Of a stretch of DNA of 64,000 bases, positions 1 to 12,233 are shown piece by piece. Position 1 is the first letter of the stretch, and each line of letters starts with the position of its first letter. Source of the DNA: Ophiura sarsii. Its lineage: Eukaryota; Echinodermata; Ophiuroidea; Amphilepidida; Ophiuridae. A program made the position numbers and the translations under genes. The notes below the pieces were generated by a model that had not been told where the DNA came from, searched no databases, and saw only the letters and a list, made by a program, of their open reading frames with translations. The stretch spans positions 5,209,607 to 5,273,606 of the forward strand of contig CM069448.1 in NCBI GenBank assembly GCA_035610835.1, given 5' to 3'.

Positions 1-2810
1 CCTCGCACTGAAAATGCTATTTTTTCGGGAGGAAATGACCTATGATTGTCAGAATTGGTCAAAAGATTCCTTGTATCCATGTACATATAGGGTCTTCAGC
101 GATTAAAAGTGACATGTCAGATGGGGTCACTAGGGGTCATTGACCTAAACAAGGGTAAAATGTAAGACATGCTCCGATTTTGACTGGTCATGTTTCATTT
201 TGTAGGCATTGACAAGACAAGAAAAAAAGTCAATCATTTTCACGGGGTTAAAGGTCAACATAGGTCACTAGGGGTCAAAAGGTCAATTTTCACTCCTTGC
301 ACTCAAAATGCTATTTTTTCTACAGTGTACATGCTGCAATCACCAGATTTGGTCAGTAGGACCCCCTACCAGACCTACATATAGGGTCTTCACAGTTTGG
401 GGTCAAAGGTCACACAGGGGTCATAAGTGGTCAAAACGTGATTTTCACTTAAAACGCGTTTGCAATTTAGTGAAATGACCTAGGATCGTCAGAATTTGTC
501 AACATATTCCTTTTGACCGTACGCATATATAATAGTTCGGTTTTTAAAATCAAAATATATTTGGGGTCACTAGGGGTCAAAATGTAAATGTTCAATCCTC
601 GCACTAAAAATGCTATTTTTTCGAGAGGAAATGACCCATGATTATCAGAATTGGTCAAAAGATTCCTTGGATCCATGTACACATAGGGTCTTAAGCGATT
701 AAAAGTGACATGTCATATGGGGTCACTAGGGGTCATTGACCTAAACGGGGGTAAAATGTAAGACATGCTCCGATTTTGACATTGCTATTTGTCTCAGAGA
801 GAATGAATGATGACCGTCAGAATTGGTCATGCACATTAGGTTCTTCAGCGTTTAAAAAGTGACATGTCATATGGGGTCACTAGAAGTCATTAATCCATAC
901 AAAAATCAAGGTGTCCTGGTCTCTGACCAGATCCATGTCTAGTTCTTTCTTCTTTCTATCAGACTCATCTACAAAATGCTATTTTTTCTACAGTTTACAT
1001 GCTACAATCACCAGATTTGGTCAGTATGACCCCCTACCTGACCTACATATAGGGTCTTCACAGTTTGGGGTCAAAGGTCACACAGGGGTCATAAGGGGTC
1101 AAAACGTGATTTTTACTTAAAACGCATTTCCAATTTAGTGAAATGACCTAGGATTGTCAAAATTGGTCCACATATTCCTTTTGACTGTACGCATATACAA
1201 AAGAACGGTTTTTAAAATTAAAAATCATTTGGGGTCATTAGGGGTCAAAATGTAAATTGTTACTCCTCGCACTGAAAATGCTATTTTTTCGGGAAGAAAT
1301 GACCTATGATTGTCAGAATTGGTCAAAAGATTCCTTGTATCCATGTACATATAGGGTCTTCAGCGATTAAAAGTGACATGTCAGATGGGGTCACTAGGGG
1401 TCATTGACCTAAACAGGGGTAAAATGTAAGACATGCTCCGATTTTGACCAGTCATGTTTCATTTTGTAGGCATTGATAAGAGAAGAAAAAAAGTCAATTA
1501 TTTTCACGGGGTCAAAGGTCAACATAGGTCACTAGGGGTCAAAAGGTCAATTTTCATTCCTCGCACTCAAAATGCTATTTTTTCTACAGTTTACATGCTA
1601 CAATCACCAGATTTGGTCAGTAGGACCCCCTACCAGACCTACATATAGGGTCTTCACAGTTTGGGGTCAAACGTCACACAGGGATCATAAGGGGTCAAAA
1701 CGTGATTTTCACTTAAAACGCGTTTGCAATTTAGTGAAATGACCTAGGATCGTCAGAATTTGTCAACATATTCCTTTTGACCGTACGCATATATGATAGT
1801 TCGTTTTTTAAAATCAAAAAATATTTGGGGTCACTAGGGGTCAAAATGTAAATTTTTAATCCTCGCACTAAAAATGCTATTTTTTCGAGAGGATATGACC
1901 CATTATTATCAGAATTGATCAAAAGATTCCTTGGATCCATGTACATATAGGGTCTTAAGCGATTAAAGGTGACATGTCATATGGGGTCACTAGGGGTCAT
2001 TGACCTAAACAGGGGTAAAATGTAAGACATGCTCCGATTTTGACCGGTCTTGTTTCATTTTGTAGGCAATGATAAGACAAGAAAAAGAGTCAATCATTTT
2101 TATGGGGTCAAAGGTCAACATAGGTCACTAGGGGTCAACAGGTCAATTTTCACTCCTAACACTCAAAATGCTATTTTTTCGGGAGGAAATGACCCATGAT
2201 TGTCAGAATTGGTCAAAAGATTTCTTGGATCCATTAAAAGTGACATGTCATATGGGGTCACTAGAGGTCATTAATCCATAAAAAAATCAAGGTGTCCTGG
2301 TCTCAGACCAGATCCATGTCTAGTTACCTTGATTTTTTCAAAAAATCGAGGTTCTGTATCTCTGCCGTTTCTTTCTTCTTCTTACCTTGATTTTTTCAAA
2401 AATCGAGGTACTCTATCTCTGCCGTTTCTTTCTTCTTACCTTGATTTTTTCAAAAATCGAGGTACTGTATCTGTACCGTTTCTTTCTTTCTATCAAACCC
2501 ATCTACAAAATGCTATTTTTTCTACAGTTTACATGCTACAATCACCAGATTTGGTCAGTAGGACCCCCTACCTGACCTACATATAGGGTCTTCACAGTTT
2601 GGGGTCAAAGGTCATACAGGGGTCATAAGGGGTCAAAACGTGATTTTCACTTAAAACGCGTTTGCAATTTAGTGAAATGACCTAGGATCGTCAGAATTTG
2701 TCAACATATTCCTTTTTACCGTACTAATATATAATAGTTCGGTTTTTACAATCAACAAATATTTGGGGTCACTAGGGGTCAAAATGTAAATTGTCACTAC
2801 TTTCATTCAA
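1..2810. repeat. 1.26-kb tandem repeat (about 2.2 copies) rich in GGTCA half-sites
   Basis: Sequence from base 1 recurs from about 1,264 with few differences, and a third, rearranged partial copy runs from about 2,155 to 2,810. Each unit is itself built from related segments marked by AATGCTATTTTTTC. Small ORFs recur at exactly the same spacing (190 and 1,454; 467 and 1,731), so they are repeat artefacts and not genes. The units are crowded with GGGTCA/AGGTCA hexamers in direct-repeat arrangement. Confidence 0.92.
2325..2492. repeat. short tandem repeat, three units of about 54-58 bp
   Basis: Three successive units start near 2,325, 2,383 and 2,437. Each opens with a small hairpin, ACCTTGATTTTTTC pairing with AAAAATCGAGGT, followed by a pyrimidine-rich tail. 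The array lies inside the third partial copy of the 1.26-kb repeat and replaces part of it. Confidence 0.85.
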
Positions 2811-3839
2811 AATGCTTCTGCTATATCAGGAAATGTTTGATTACTGTCAGAATTGGTCAAAAGATTCCTTACATCCATGTACATATAGGGTTTAAAGCAC
2901 TTAAAACTGTCATGTTAAATGTGCTCACTAGAGTTATTCATCTGGAAAAGTTCATGATATTCTTGAGAAAAGCCGTAAATAAGTCAAAAGTAGCCCAATA
3001 TGGCGGCCAAACCGAGGTACTAGCAACATTTAATAAATCGCATTTGATATTAAAGTAATTAATCAACTGGCAGTTTAAGAAAGAATCATTCCAAAAGTAC
3101 GAAAGCGCCCCATTTGGCCACATTCTGTTTTTACAGACACATTGAAAGTTTATATTTGATATTCAACTAGTTCTTGAACCCCGTCTTGAACATTGTTTGC
3201 ATCTTTGAATCTCCAAAAAGGTGAGTCTGACATAAAAAATGGGGATATAATTCTGAACTTTTGTTCCTCTTTGTGCAATAGCTTGCTCAAGTACGATTAT
3301 TCTTTACGTATTATGTGACCGGTCTACATACAAGACCGTCGTGCGGTGAAATTTAATTAGATTCTGCTCCGTGATACATGTAGACAATATGGCAACACTA
3401 GTCCTGCATATAGTCACTTTCATTTTTGATATTCTATCTGCGCAGAATTAAAAATATTCCATACTGCACCGCTGTTTCCATAGCAACGTAACGAAAGGTC
3501 AAAGTTTACGTGATTCTATTAAACATATGATTCTTCAAATTTCGGTATTTCAATGATGTTTTTAATGTTCAAGACACAAATAATATAGATCCATGATGTT
3601 TCAAGTACATACAAATAAATGTATAGAGCAATTAGTCGTGAAATATGTTCCGAAAAAGTACGCACACAGACAGAAGTCCTTGGATTTCAAGCACGTAAAA
3701 GTAAGCTTAATTCATATTTCATATAGCCTAGGCTGACGTACATGTATCAGATTTCAGAGTGGTATTTGAAATACAAGACCGTATGAATTGATGATGAATT
3801 CTACCGAACTGAATTACATTGTCCAAATATGGTGCACGT
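2811..3839. other. unique DNA, no gene seen
   Basis: AT-rich sequence with only short chance ORFs in several frames. I see no splice-bounded coding exon, TIR pair or tandem repeat here. Confidence 0.5.
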
Positions 3840-4530
3840 TAAAAGTCACAGATTCCTTCGTAAAGAGTAGAGGATCATCCCGGTCTGTACACACAAGGAA
3901 ACTGGGGTCTTGGCGTTCCCTGACTATGGATTTCGCCGAGTATTGATGTAGATGTTGTTTTGTCAACTCAATGTCGCCATTCCATCATCGTCATCTTCCT
4001 ATATAGGTCGTCCCGGAGTGACGTCACATGCCGTTGACCACAAACCAAAGTCAAGAGCCTCTTATACCATGTTTACATACACCCCCCGACACGGTCCCTA
4101 GGGTATGGTGGGGGTATGGTCGAGAAGAGCTTTAATTTAAACTTAATAAAACATCTGTTTTGTTGTCATCGGCAAACGGTAAAAAGTACCCATATGACCG
4201 AGCCGACCTATACTGTGCAGGAGCCTCTTGTTGAGTATAGGATGGTGCGGACATACAGGCACTTTGAGCTATTTTTAGCAAATTTGCTTGGCAACAAGTG
4301 TTTCATAAAGCAAAACATTCCATGCACGCACTCAGTCAAAGCTCAGCGTTACGCACTTGAATCCGCAGTAGGCGCAATGTGCGGTTGCTTAATTGAATTT
4401 CACCGGCATGACGTAGGTCCGCCCCAGCCTATACTCGCACAATGTATCCATGGAACCTAGGAATACAAACATGAGCGTACAGACACGGACCGATCCCCTA
4501 CTCTTTAGTACGAAGGAGTCTGTGACCTTT
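3840..4530. repeat. imperfect inverted repeat, about 690 bp
   Basis: Bases 3,840-3,890 (around ACAGATTCCTTCGTAAAGAG) reappear in reverse complement at about 4,477-4,530. A second matching block, around GACGTCACATGCCG near 4,020, pairs with one near 4,405. The arms are diverged, so this is probably an old foldback element. A 114-codon ORF at 4,116-4,460 lies inside it, resembles no family I know, and is not called as a gene. Confidence 0.55.
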
Positions 4531-5104
4531 CATTCATTCATATTTATTCCTTTTAACGTGCTAGTGGATAGATCTTCCTATACACGGGACCATGATCATT
4601 TGTATGCGACTTCCGAACCACGGTGCACTATGAGCATGCCTCATGTACTTCAATCTGCATGGTTGATATCGTATTGAACTCAATGCTGAAACGATCCACC
4701 AACATAACTAACGGTACACAGTAGTATATGAGCGCTCCTAACTAGTGCGCCACATTGCCCCATGTATTCATGTATGTACGGTATGCCACAATGCCACTCA
4801 GGCCTTCTAAAATATAATATGTATATTTATATAGATATTAGCACACCCTATGATTATCAGGTGTTTGTGTGTGTGCCCAACTTGGCTTTAACACGTTCTG
4901 CTAGCTCTCTAAGAAAGCCGCCCCCCATGAACATGCATCCCATTTTATTATTCAATGGCCAGTTTCTTTTTATTTATTGCACCCAATTTTTTTTAAATTT
5001 GTAATCTTGATATTTTTTGAAATTTTGACTAAAAAGTACCGAAAAAAAGTTTCCATTTTTTCCACTTTTTGGTCAAAATATATTAGATTAGGTTAATTAA
5101 AACA

Positions 5105-5660
5105 AGAAATGTGTCCGTAAGTTAGTGTCTTTATATCATAATCAAGCAATTTGGGCATTTTGTACTCACAATTATTTTTGTTAGCTTTGTTCAAACAAAT
5201 TTGGGTCAAAAAAGTAAATTTTGTGATTTTCTCAAAAAATCAACATTGACACCAAATTTGTATTCTCTGATCCATTAATTTCCAAAAATTTATACTTTTT
5301 ATATGCATTTGATTAATAGTTCAATAATTATAGCACTCACAAAATTCAAAAAAATTAATCAAAAACTTCCTCGAGGCCCCCCCCCCCCCTTAAATTGCTC
5401 CCAGGCTTATATGGCTGGCCAAATTGTAACAGTTTCAGCATTACGGTGGAAATATGATCATAGCCTACTGTTATTTTATAGGATTCTAATTGTGTACTTT
5501 AATTATTTCATGAGCTGACTGATTTCCGTAGAGCTAAATCCTTGATATTGCGGCAATGCTCAAACCATAGATAAGTTACAGCCATGTAACATTATAATCA
5601 AGCAATTTTGGGCATTTTTTACTCACAATTATTTTTTTAGCTTGTTCGAGAAAAAAAATT
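5105..5660. repeat. pair of diverged direct repeats about 490 bp apart
   Basis: The segment near 5,140-5,190, containing ATCAAGCAATTTGGGCATTT, is repeated near 5,592-5,645. The surrounding AT-rich sequence is similar but heavily diverged. A short (TTAA)n run sits at about 5,670-5,690. No coding signal is visible. Confidence 0.6.
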
Positions 5661-5764
5661 GTCAAAAAATTAATTAATTAATTAATTAATTTTGTGGTCA
5701 AAATTGATGTCAAAACAGATTCTCTGACCCAAATCCTTTCCAAAAATGTATACTTGTATATAAA

Positions 5765-6840
5765 AATAACACGATACCTGGCCCCTGTAATATCAGTACT
5801 ACAATAACACAAAGACAATAATAGGTACCTCCTATTTTATTTTTTGATCATACATTAGTCAGATTTCGTAGTATTGTCTGATTCTGCACAGTGCACCTGA
5901 TCATGAAAAGAATACCTCTAGATCGGTCATTTAATATTTAATATTTAAGAATGTAATTTTTTTTTATAGAATCATTCCTTCATCATGTTCATCCAAACTT
6001 GATCAACATTTTTTCTCTCATAAAAAGCAATACAATTAGGGACCGTTCATTATTTCTACCGGAGGGGAGGGGGGGGGGGGGGGGGGGGTAGCTGAAAGAA
6101 AGCAACAACCCCAAAAAATGACCCCCCCCCCACCCCTTCCCTAAGTACTTAAAAGTTATGACATTCCCCTCTGGAATGTAGAATACAGTTATAACACCCT
6201 GTCAGCCTGGGCATGCTGTCCTGTCTGGGCATGCCGGCTACTTTATCAGTAGCGGGGTAGCTCGTACTGAGACAACGGCAGACACGGCTCACATCAGGGG
6301 AAAGTTGATTTTTTTGCTACGCGGATAATAGTAATTCATTAACAAAATAATGATCAGTTATCGTTTTCATTAAATACTCAGATAAAGGTTTGAAGGAAAA
6401 ATTGCTGTAGTATTTTAAATTAAAATAACACGATACCTGGTCCCTGTAATATCAGTAGGCCTACTACAATAACACAAAGACAATATAACAGGTACCTCCT
6501 ATTTTATTTTTTGATCATACATTAGCACGCCATTGAAAAATCCAAACACATACTAGTAACCTGATGAAAAGAACACCTAGATTGGTCATTTAATATTTCA
6601 GTAGAAGATTTAAGAATGTAACAATGTAATTAAATTAATTTTTAGAATCATTCCTTCATCATGTTCATCCAAACTTGATCAACATTTCTTTCTCTCATAA
6701 AAAGCAATACAATTAGGGACCGTTCATTATTTCTACCGGAGGGGAGGGGGGTAGCTGGAAGAAAGCAACAACCCAAAAAATGACCACCCCCCCTGCCCTA
6801 AATACTTAAAAGTTATGACACCCCTCTGGAATGTAAAAAG
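5765..6840. repeat. direct duplication of about 400 bp containing a transposon end
   Basis: 5,765-6,170 and 6,424-6,840 share long stretches, for example AACACGATACCTGG, CAGGTACCTCCTATTTTA and CATCATGTTCATCC. Each copy ends in GGGACCGTTCATTATTTC followed by a purine-rich G tract, which matches the terminal repeat of the elements at 8,416 and 30,863. The duplicated unit is therefore probably a truncated transposon copy plus flank. Confidence 0.8.
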
Positions 6841-6844
6841 TTAT

Positions 6845-6972
6845 GACCTGTCAGCCTGGGCATGCTGTCAGCCTGGGCATGATGCTGTCAGCCTGGGCAT
6901 GCTGTCAGCCTGGGCATGCTGTCAGCCTAGGCATGCTGTCAGCCTGGGCATGCCGTCAGCCTGGGCATGATT
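6845..6972. repeat. minisatellite, about 19-bp unit GTCAGCCTGGGCATGCT, about six copies
   Basis: The core GTCAGCCTGGGCATG repeats about six times between 6,848 and 6,970, with small variants such as CCTAGG in place of CCTGGG. A one- to two-unit seed of the same motif is present in the upstream duplicate at about 6,203-6,235. The array has therefore expanded only in the second copy of the duplication. Confidence 0.9.
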
Positions 6973-7110
6973 TTTGCAATTTTTCGCGAAAATAGACAAA
7001 AATTTCGCGAAAATAGACCCATTTGTAAAAAGTGACCCCATTATTAGGGATTTCCAGCACAAAATCATACCCCATGTTTAGGGATTTTGTGCCCAAAAAG
7101 CTACCCATTA
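6973..7110. repeat. dispersed repeat segment (also at 9,555-9,655)
   Basis: The stretch containing TTCGCGAAAATAGAC, GTAAAAAGTGACCCC and ATTATTAGGGATT occurs here and again, diverged, at 9,555-9,655. It is a fragment of an interspersed family whose ends I could not define. Confidence 0.6.
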
Positions 7111-7529
7111 GAGCGGCACACCCCTGTATACCGTCTTGGGTGAGTACCCCTCCCGGGATACATGTTAGCCCGTTGATTTAGTGCAGTTACATTTCATACG
7201 CAGTCAGACCCATGCCCGATTTGTCAATAAATATAAATAGGAATTACATTATTGTGGTTCCTATATACTAATCGTTTAACAAAAAATGTTATAATTATAA
7301 TATTAATCATGTTAATCATCTTATTTCTATACTACATAATTGTGGTTATCAAAAACGCAACACTTTCCCCATTAAAGGATCCATGCCAAAAAACCATACC
7401 AATGTTAATACTGTGACAAAAGTTTCTCTCATAAGACTATAGTCTTGGAAAGAAACGTGCAAACCGTATCCTCGGTTTTAACAGTAGACGATCTCATCAC
7501 AATGTTTTAGGGTTGGTTTCATATATATA

Positions 7530-7541
7530 TATATATATACG
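7530..7541. repeat. short (AT)n microsatellite
   Basis: A short AT dinucleotide run, followed by a small repeat pair around CCCACTGGGGAAAGCTGTG at 7,556-7,607. Confidence 0.7.
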
Positions 7542-7644
7542 CAATTACAGCTTTCCCACTGGGGAAAGCTGTGTGTACCCCAGCTTTACTGGGGGAAAGC
7601 TGTGTGTATGAATCAAATTGCATTTATACACACGGGTGCTTCCC

Positions 7645-7792
7645 ATCAGTCCGAAGTCCCATCAGTCCGAAGGCCCGCTAGTCCGAAAAATGAAAAAAAT
7701 AATTCGGACTAACGGGCCTTCGGACTGGCGGGGTGTTTTTATTTTTTATTTTTTTTTCGGACTAGCGGGCCTTCGGACTGACGGGGCGTTTT
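7645..7792. repeat. GC-rich palindromic repeat built on TTCGGACT / AGTCCGAA
   Basis: AGTCCGAA occurs three times at 7,656-7,686 and its complement TTCGGACT four times at 7,713-7,780. Together they carry mirrored GGCCCG/CGGGCC blocks that can fold into alternative hairpins. The sequence is much more GC-rich than its surroundings. It looks like a compact foldback element or the ends of one. No ORF of interest is present. Confidence 0.75.
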
Positions 7793-8415
7793 GGATAATT
7801 TACAATAAATAGTATTTAGTTGTGTTTTTTTGGCTATGACTCAGGGGGTGCCACTTCAAAATATTTGGGTATTTTCAAGTATAAATAACTCGAAAACCAA
7901 AATAGATATGACCACCGGGTGAGGTCATGTGAATGGGTAAATGGATGAATTAAAGTACTAAAATATTAAGTCAGGGGGTACTACTCCCTACGGGTACAAA
8001 TATTAAAAGACTTGAATAAATAACCAATGCAAATGATTAAAAAAAAGAAATGTTATGACTATTTGGTTACTAATTCAAATCATTTTATCGTTAACATATA
8101 TTGGTCCCTGGGGGTGCACCTACCCATGAACATGTTAAGATTATTAGTTACTACTAACAATATATTGTTATGACTCAGCGGTTCTGAAACAGATGAAAGA
8201 GTTTTGAAAAAATAATATTGTCCCAGATATCCTGGGGGTTCTCCTCTCCATAATAATTGGACTGCTACCACTCTCGAATAGTAAAGCGTTTTCTTAACTG
8301 CTACTTGTTATTTTTATTTATTGATTTGATCTTTGTGCGGCGCATCCGTTTGAGTTTCCTTGCGGTTTAAAATACGGCTTTAATGCCTGTTTATATTTAA
8401 TTGGGTAGCAACTAA

Positions 8416-9331
8416 GGGACCGTTCATTATTTATGCTGGAGGGGTGTTGGGTAAAATATAGGGGGGGGGGGGTCATGTAACTTTCATATGTTGAAATAGG
8501 GGGGGGGGGCTATGTAACTTTTTATTCTAAACAGGGGGGGGTTGTGTAATTTTGTTAACTATCAAGATGGTGATTGGGGTGATTTTAGAGGCTATTTTGG
8601 AGTGTAAATGCCATTTTTTTTTCTGCGCTTCGCGCACATTTTCTTACGACCTATCAACTTCAAAACATGTACTTATGATGAGACGACTTTTGGACAGCAA
8701 ATCTGCTTGGACGATCTGTTGATAAGACGCCTATATAATCATCAACGGTTGAAAACATGGGGTGTATAAAAACATATTAATTAGCCTAAAGGCCTATGTT
8801 CCCGGGCCAAAATCCAACAAAATATGATTAAAAACGGTATTTTCTTGCATGCTTTTCACCCTCTTCTCACTCTCAGCTCTGCACCTAAGCTCACAATAGT
8901 AGAATGTTGCATACGTTTTGTCAGGATGTTCTAACTTTTTTGGGGAAATATAAAGACTCACAAAATCACCCAAAATGTATAAATGTATGACAAATTTTCC
9001 GCATCGCTACGCTCGCAATGTAGGCCTACTTATATAGTATAATTTCACACAATCAAAAGATCAAGAAGGGGTATCATTAAATTATTGGCCGTTCAGAGCG
9101 GGGCACAAACAGAACTTACCAACGAATCCATGGACAGATGTGATAAGATGAGATGTGACAAGTTTTTTTTTTGAGGGGGGGGGGGGGTGTGTAAAAAACT
9201 ACTGGTTAGCAGGGGGGGGGGGGGGTCATGTAATTTTCAGTTTCAGCTGTAGGGGGGGGGGTTAGGTAATTTTGACATACGAGTCTCGAATTTGTCCAAC
9301 CCGCCCTCCACCATAAATAATGAACGGTCAC
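8416..9331. mobile_element. TWA-target DNA transposon, non-autonomous, G-tract rich
   Basis: The ends are inverted repeats: the left starts GGGACCGTTCATTATTTAT, and the right, read on the other strand, starts GTGACCGTTCATTATTTAT. The element is flanked by TAA on both sides (8,413-8,415 and 9,332-9,334), the 3-bp TWA target duplication typical of PIF/Harbinger elements. The interior, including TCTGCGCTTCGCGCA and several long G runs, is shared with 30,863-31,741. It encodes no transposase, so it is a non-autonomous copy. The superfamily assignment rests only on ends and target size. Confidence 0.8.
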
Positions 9332-9694
9332 TAAAAGAGACAAACCGTGGGTTGTAAAACGATACAGTTTATTCAAGCCCGTGAGGGGGGGGGGGGGGGT
9401 GTACTCGGGTTTGGTTTGGTCGGGGTGTGCCGCAACACCTATGATTTCTAAGGGTGATTTTGGAAAAAACGGTACCCAATTTCTAAGGATTTGCGGCCTC
9501 ATGATCATTATAGACTCAATTTCGCACAATTATCGAGAAAATATCTACAATTTTAGCAAATGTTCGCGACAAAGTAGCCAGAATTTTTGCGAAAATAATA
9601 ACCATTGTAAAAAGTGACCCCATTATTAGGGATTACACAGCATAATTCATACTCATGCTTAGATCTCCACATCGGTATACGGGGATGAGTAGCC

Positions 9695-9695
<1 letters not shown>

Positions 9696-9740
<45 letters not shown>
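9696..9740. repeat. long poly-C tract
   Basis: An unbroken C run of about 45 bases. An apparent 106-residue ORF on the minus strand across it is only a poly-glycine translation of the tract. Confidence 0.95.
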
Positions 9741-9741
<1 letters not shown>

Positions 9742-10257
9742 CAGTTCCGGGATCGGCCCAGCCTTGACGGGACCGTAGGTTATTACCGGGAACACAGGGC
9801 TGATGCAAGGGGCACAAATGCCCGGTAATAAAGACCTTTTCCCATCCAAAGTGCGGGCCACAGTGTCCCTCACTCAGCGTAAAGGGGTATTAAGAGATCC
9901 TTCACGGTTTTTTCACATATTAGTAATGCTTTATTATACGTACCACCCACCCAAAATTCATGGATTTTATAGCGTTTTGAGTTCGATTTGGGATCATTTA
10001 GAAACTACCCAAATACAAGGTCCCAGTTTTTTTGGAAGAAATCGGCATGAGGGTTTCTATGTATATCATGACTGACCTCCATGATACAATTGGTGATGGT
10101 GGTGACTTTAACCAAACTACAAAAAGTGATAAGCACTAATACACCATCAAACATGTCAAAAATGATGTGAAATGAAAATGTCTTTATTTTTTATTTTTAA
10201 TGATTTTTTTGAAGAAATCTTTCATGAGAGGGTTTATATGTATATTATCTATCTTAA

Positions 10258-10496
10258 CACTTTCCACGCGGCTATTATTTTAACCATACACAAAACAGAT
10301 TTTTCAGAAACCTTTCACAATTTTCAAAGTCTTTCTCAAGGATTACTGACCCGATACTAGGCATGTTTGTACTTATGTCAATGCATTTCTCAAGATGATT
10401 CCAAATATGGTAATGACATTCCATAATTTTGATATTTTTTAAACATTTTGTGAACTTTTGGAATGTCGTCTGCAGCTGCCTGCCGCGTGGAAAGTG
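10258..10496 (+). mobile_element. piggyBac-like MITE with TTAA flanks (copy 1 of 3)
   Basis: The inverted ends are CACTTTCCACGCGGC on the left and GCCGCGTGGAAAGTG on the right. TTAA lies exactly outside both ends (10,254-10,257 and 10,497-10,500), the target duplication of piggyBac-type elements. The interior matches 19,350-19,587 and, reversed, 55,080-55,346. There is no coding capacity. Confidence 0.82.
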
Positions 10497-10604
10497 TTAA
10501 CAAGGTAAAAATATTTAATTAACATTTCTGGGAAATCACTCTGTGCCTCTTAGCTTTAAGCCCAACTCATTTCACCAAACAATCGAAAATAAGTCAAAAA
10601 TGTA

Positions 10605-12202
10605 TCTTACTATAATTCACCGTATGTTGTATGTGAGTATGTGAGTATGTATGTATCCTGAAAAGGCTTTCTCATTGTGCATTTTAAAGCCGTGAATATT
10701 TCACTGATACTAAATAATGACCGGACACGGGTTATAAGCTATAAATGGCCGAAAACCGTACAGAATTGACCGAGATATGAGCAAAATTATGGCAATTTAG
10801 GGCCTTTTCAGCCCGGCTTTTGAGACTATTTCATGTTTGTTTTTCTCTGCGTACACTGTAACTATGCAGTCGGCGCGTAGCACATAACGCGTCGCATTGC
10901 GCCATGCAAAATAAACGCGCACACGCACTACACCCACGCACCCCTACACACGCGGGCGGTAAATATTGTAGAAATACGCTGCGCCACACGGGGTTGGTTA
11001 TGGTTTAGGCATTGGGGTTGAGATAAGCCACGGGGCGGGCGGAGGCGCGGGGACGGCAGGGCGGGCGGGGGGGGGGGGGGCAACATGGTGTCTGATGTGT
11101 GATTTGATACTGTATGCGACACGCTGGCGGACAAATATTGTAGAAATACGCCGCGCTACGGGAGATGGTTAAGGTTAGGCCTTGGCGTTGAGATATATAA
11201 GCCGCGGGACGGGAACTTTAGGCCTTGGGTTGAGATATGCCACGGGCGGGGCGGGGGCGGTGACGAATGGGGGTGGGGGGGGGGGGTATAATGTGGTTTG
11301 GGAGGCAGGGGGTTAATGAAGAAATGTGATGCTAAATTGCGTAACGGATATGCAGCGGGCGGGGCGGGGGCGGGGCAGGGCGCCGGGGAGTGACTGGTGG
11401 GCTAAATAAACGCGCACACGCACTACACCCACGCACCCTACACACGCGGGCGGACAAATATTGGAGAAATACGCTGCGCCACGGGAGTTGGTTACGGTTT
11501 AGGCCTTGGGGTTGCATAAGCCACGGGGCGGGAGCGGTGACGGTTAGGGGATGTGTGTAATGATACCCTTAGGGCCTAGCTTATGTTGGGGTTATGTTGT
11601 TTGGGATGGGGTTAATAAAGAAATGTATTATTAAATTGCGTAACGATGGTGTCAGATGTGGGATTTGATACTGTATGTAACACGCGGGCGGACACATATT
11701 GGAGAAATACGCCGCGCTCGGGAGATGGGTAAAGTTAGGCCTTGGCGTTGAGATAAGTAGCGGGCGGGGAACTTTTGGCCTTGGGGTTGAGATATGCCAC
11801 GGGGCGGGGCGGGCGGGGCGGTGACGAATGGGGGTTGTGTGTAATGATGTAATGTGGTGTGGAGACAGGGGGTTAATGGGGAAATGTGATGCTAAATTGC
11901 GTAACGGATATGCTACGGGGTGGGGGCGGGCGGGCGGGGACAGGGTGGGGGAGGGATGGATGGGGTACGGGAGATGGTTAAGGTCTAGGCCTTGGAGTTG
12001 AAATATGCCACGGGGCGTGGGCGGGCGGGGGTCTTTTAATTGAAATTTGAAAACTTGTAAACTTTTGAATTAAAACAATTTTTTTTTTAAATATTGTTCT
12101 ATTCCTATGTGTTTCGTCATAAATTTTAAGTTGTAGATGTTCTATCTGGTAGGCCCTACTCCCTAGCGGGAGAGCCCGTCCGAAGGACGGGCGAGCCGCT
12201 AG
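10605..12202 (+). mobile_element. non-autonomous Helitron-like unit 1
   Basis: The unit begins TCTTACTATAATTC immediately after an A. It ends with the hairpin GCCCGTCCGAAGGACGGGC at 12,174-12,192, then six bases, then CTAG at 12,199-12,202 followed by T. A 5' TC, a 3' hairpin just before CTRR, and A/T host flanks are the structural signature of Helitrons. The interior is GC-rich and partly duplicated: blocks around AAATATTG(G/T)AGAAATACGC recur near 10,965, 11,135, 11,455 and 11,695. There is no Rep/helicase ORF, so any movement would have relied on another copy. Confidence 0.75.
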
Positions 12203-12233
12203 TCTTACTATAATTCACCGTATGTTGTATGTA

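Noticed and set aside
190..384. 64-codon ORF repeated at 1,454
   Set aside because: Both are translations of the same 1.26-kb satellite; no domain.
4116..4460. 114-codon ORF with mixed composition
   Set aside because: Lies inside a diverged inverted repeat, has no recognised motif and no splice context.
9553..9873. 106-codon minus-strand ORF
   Set aside because: Crosses a 45-base poly-C tract and is largely poly-glycine.
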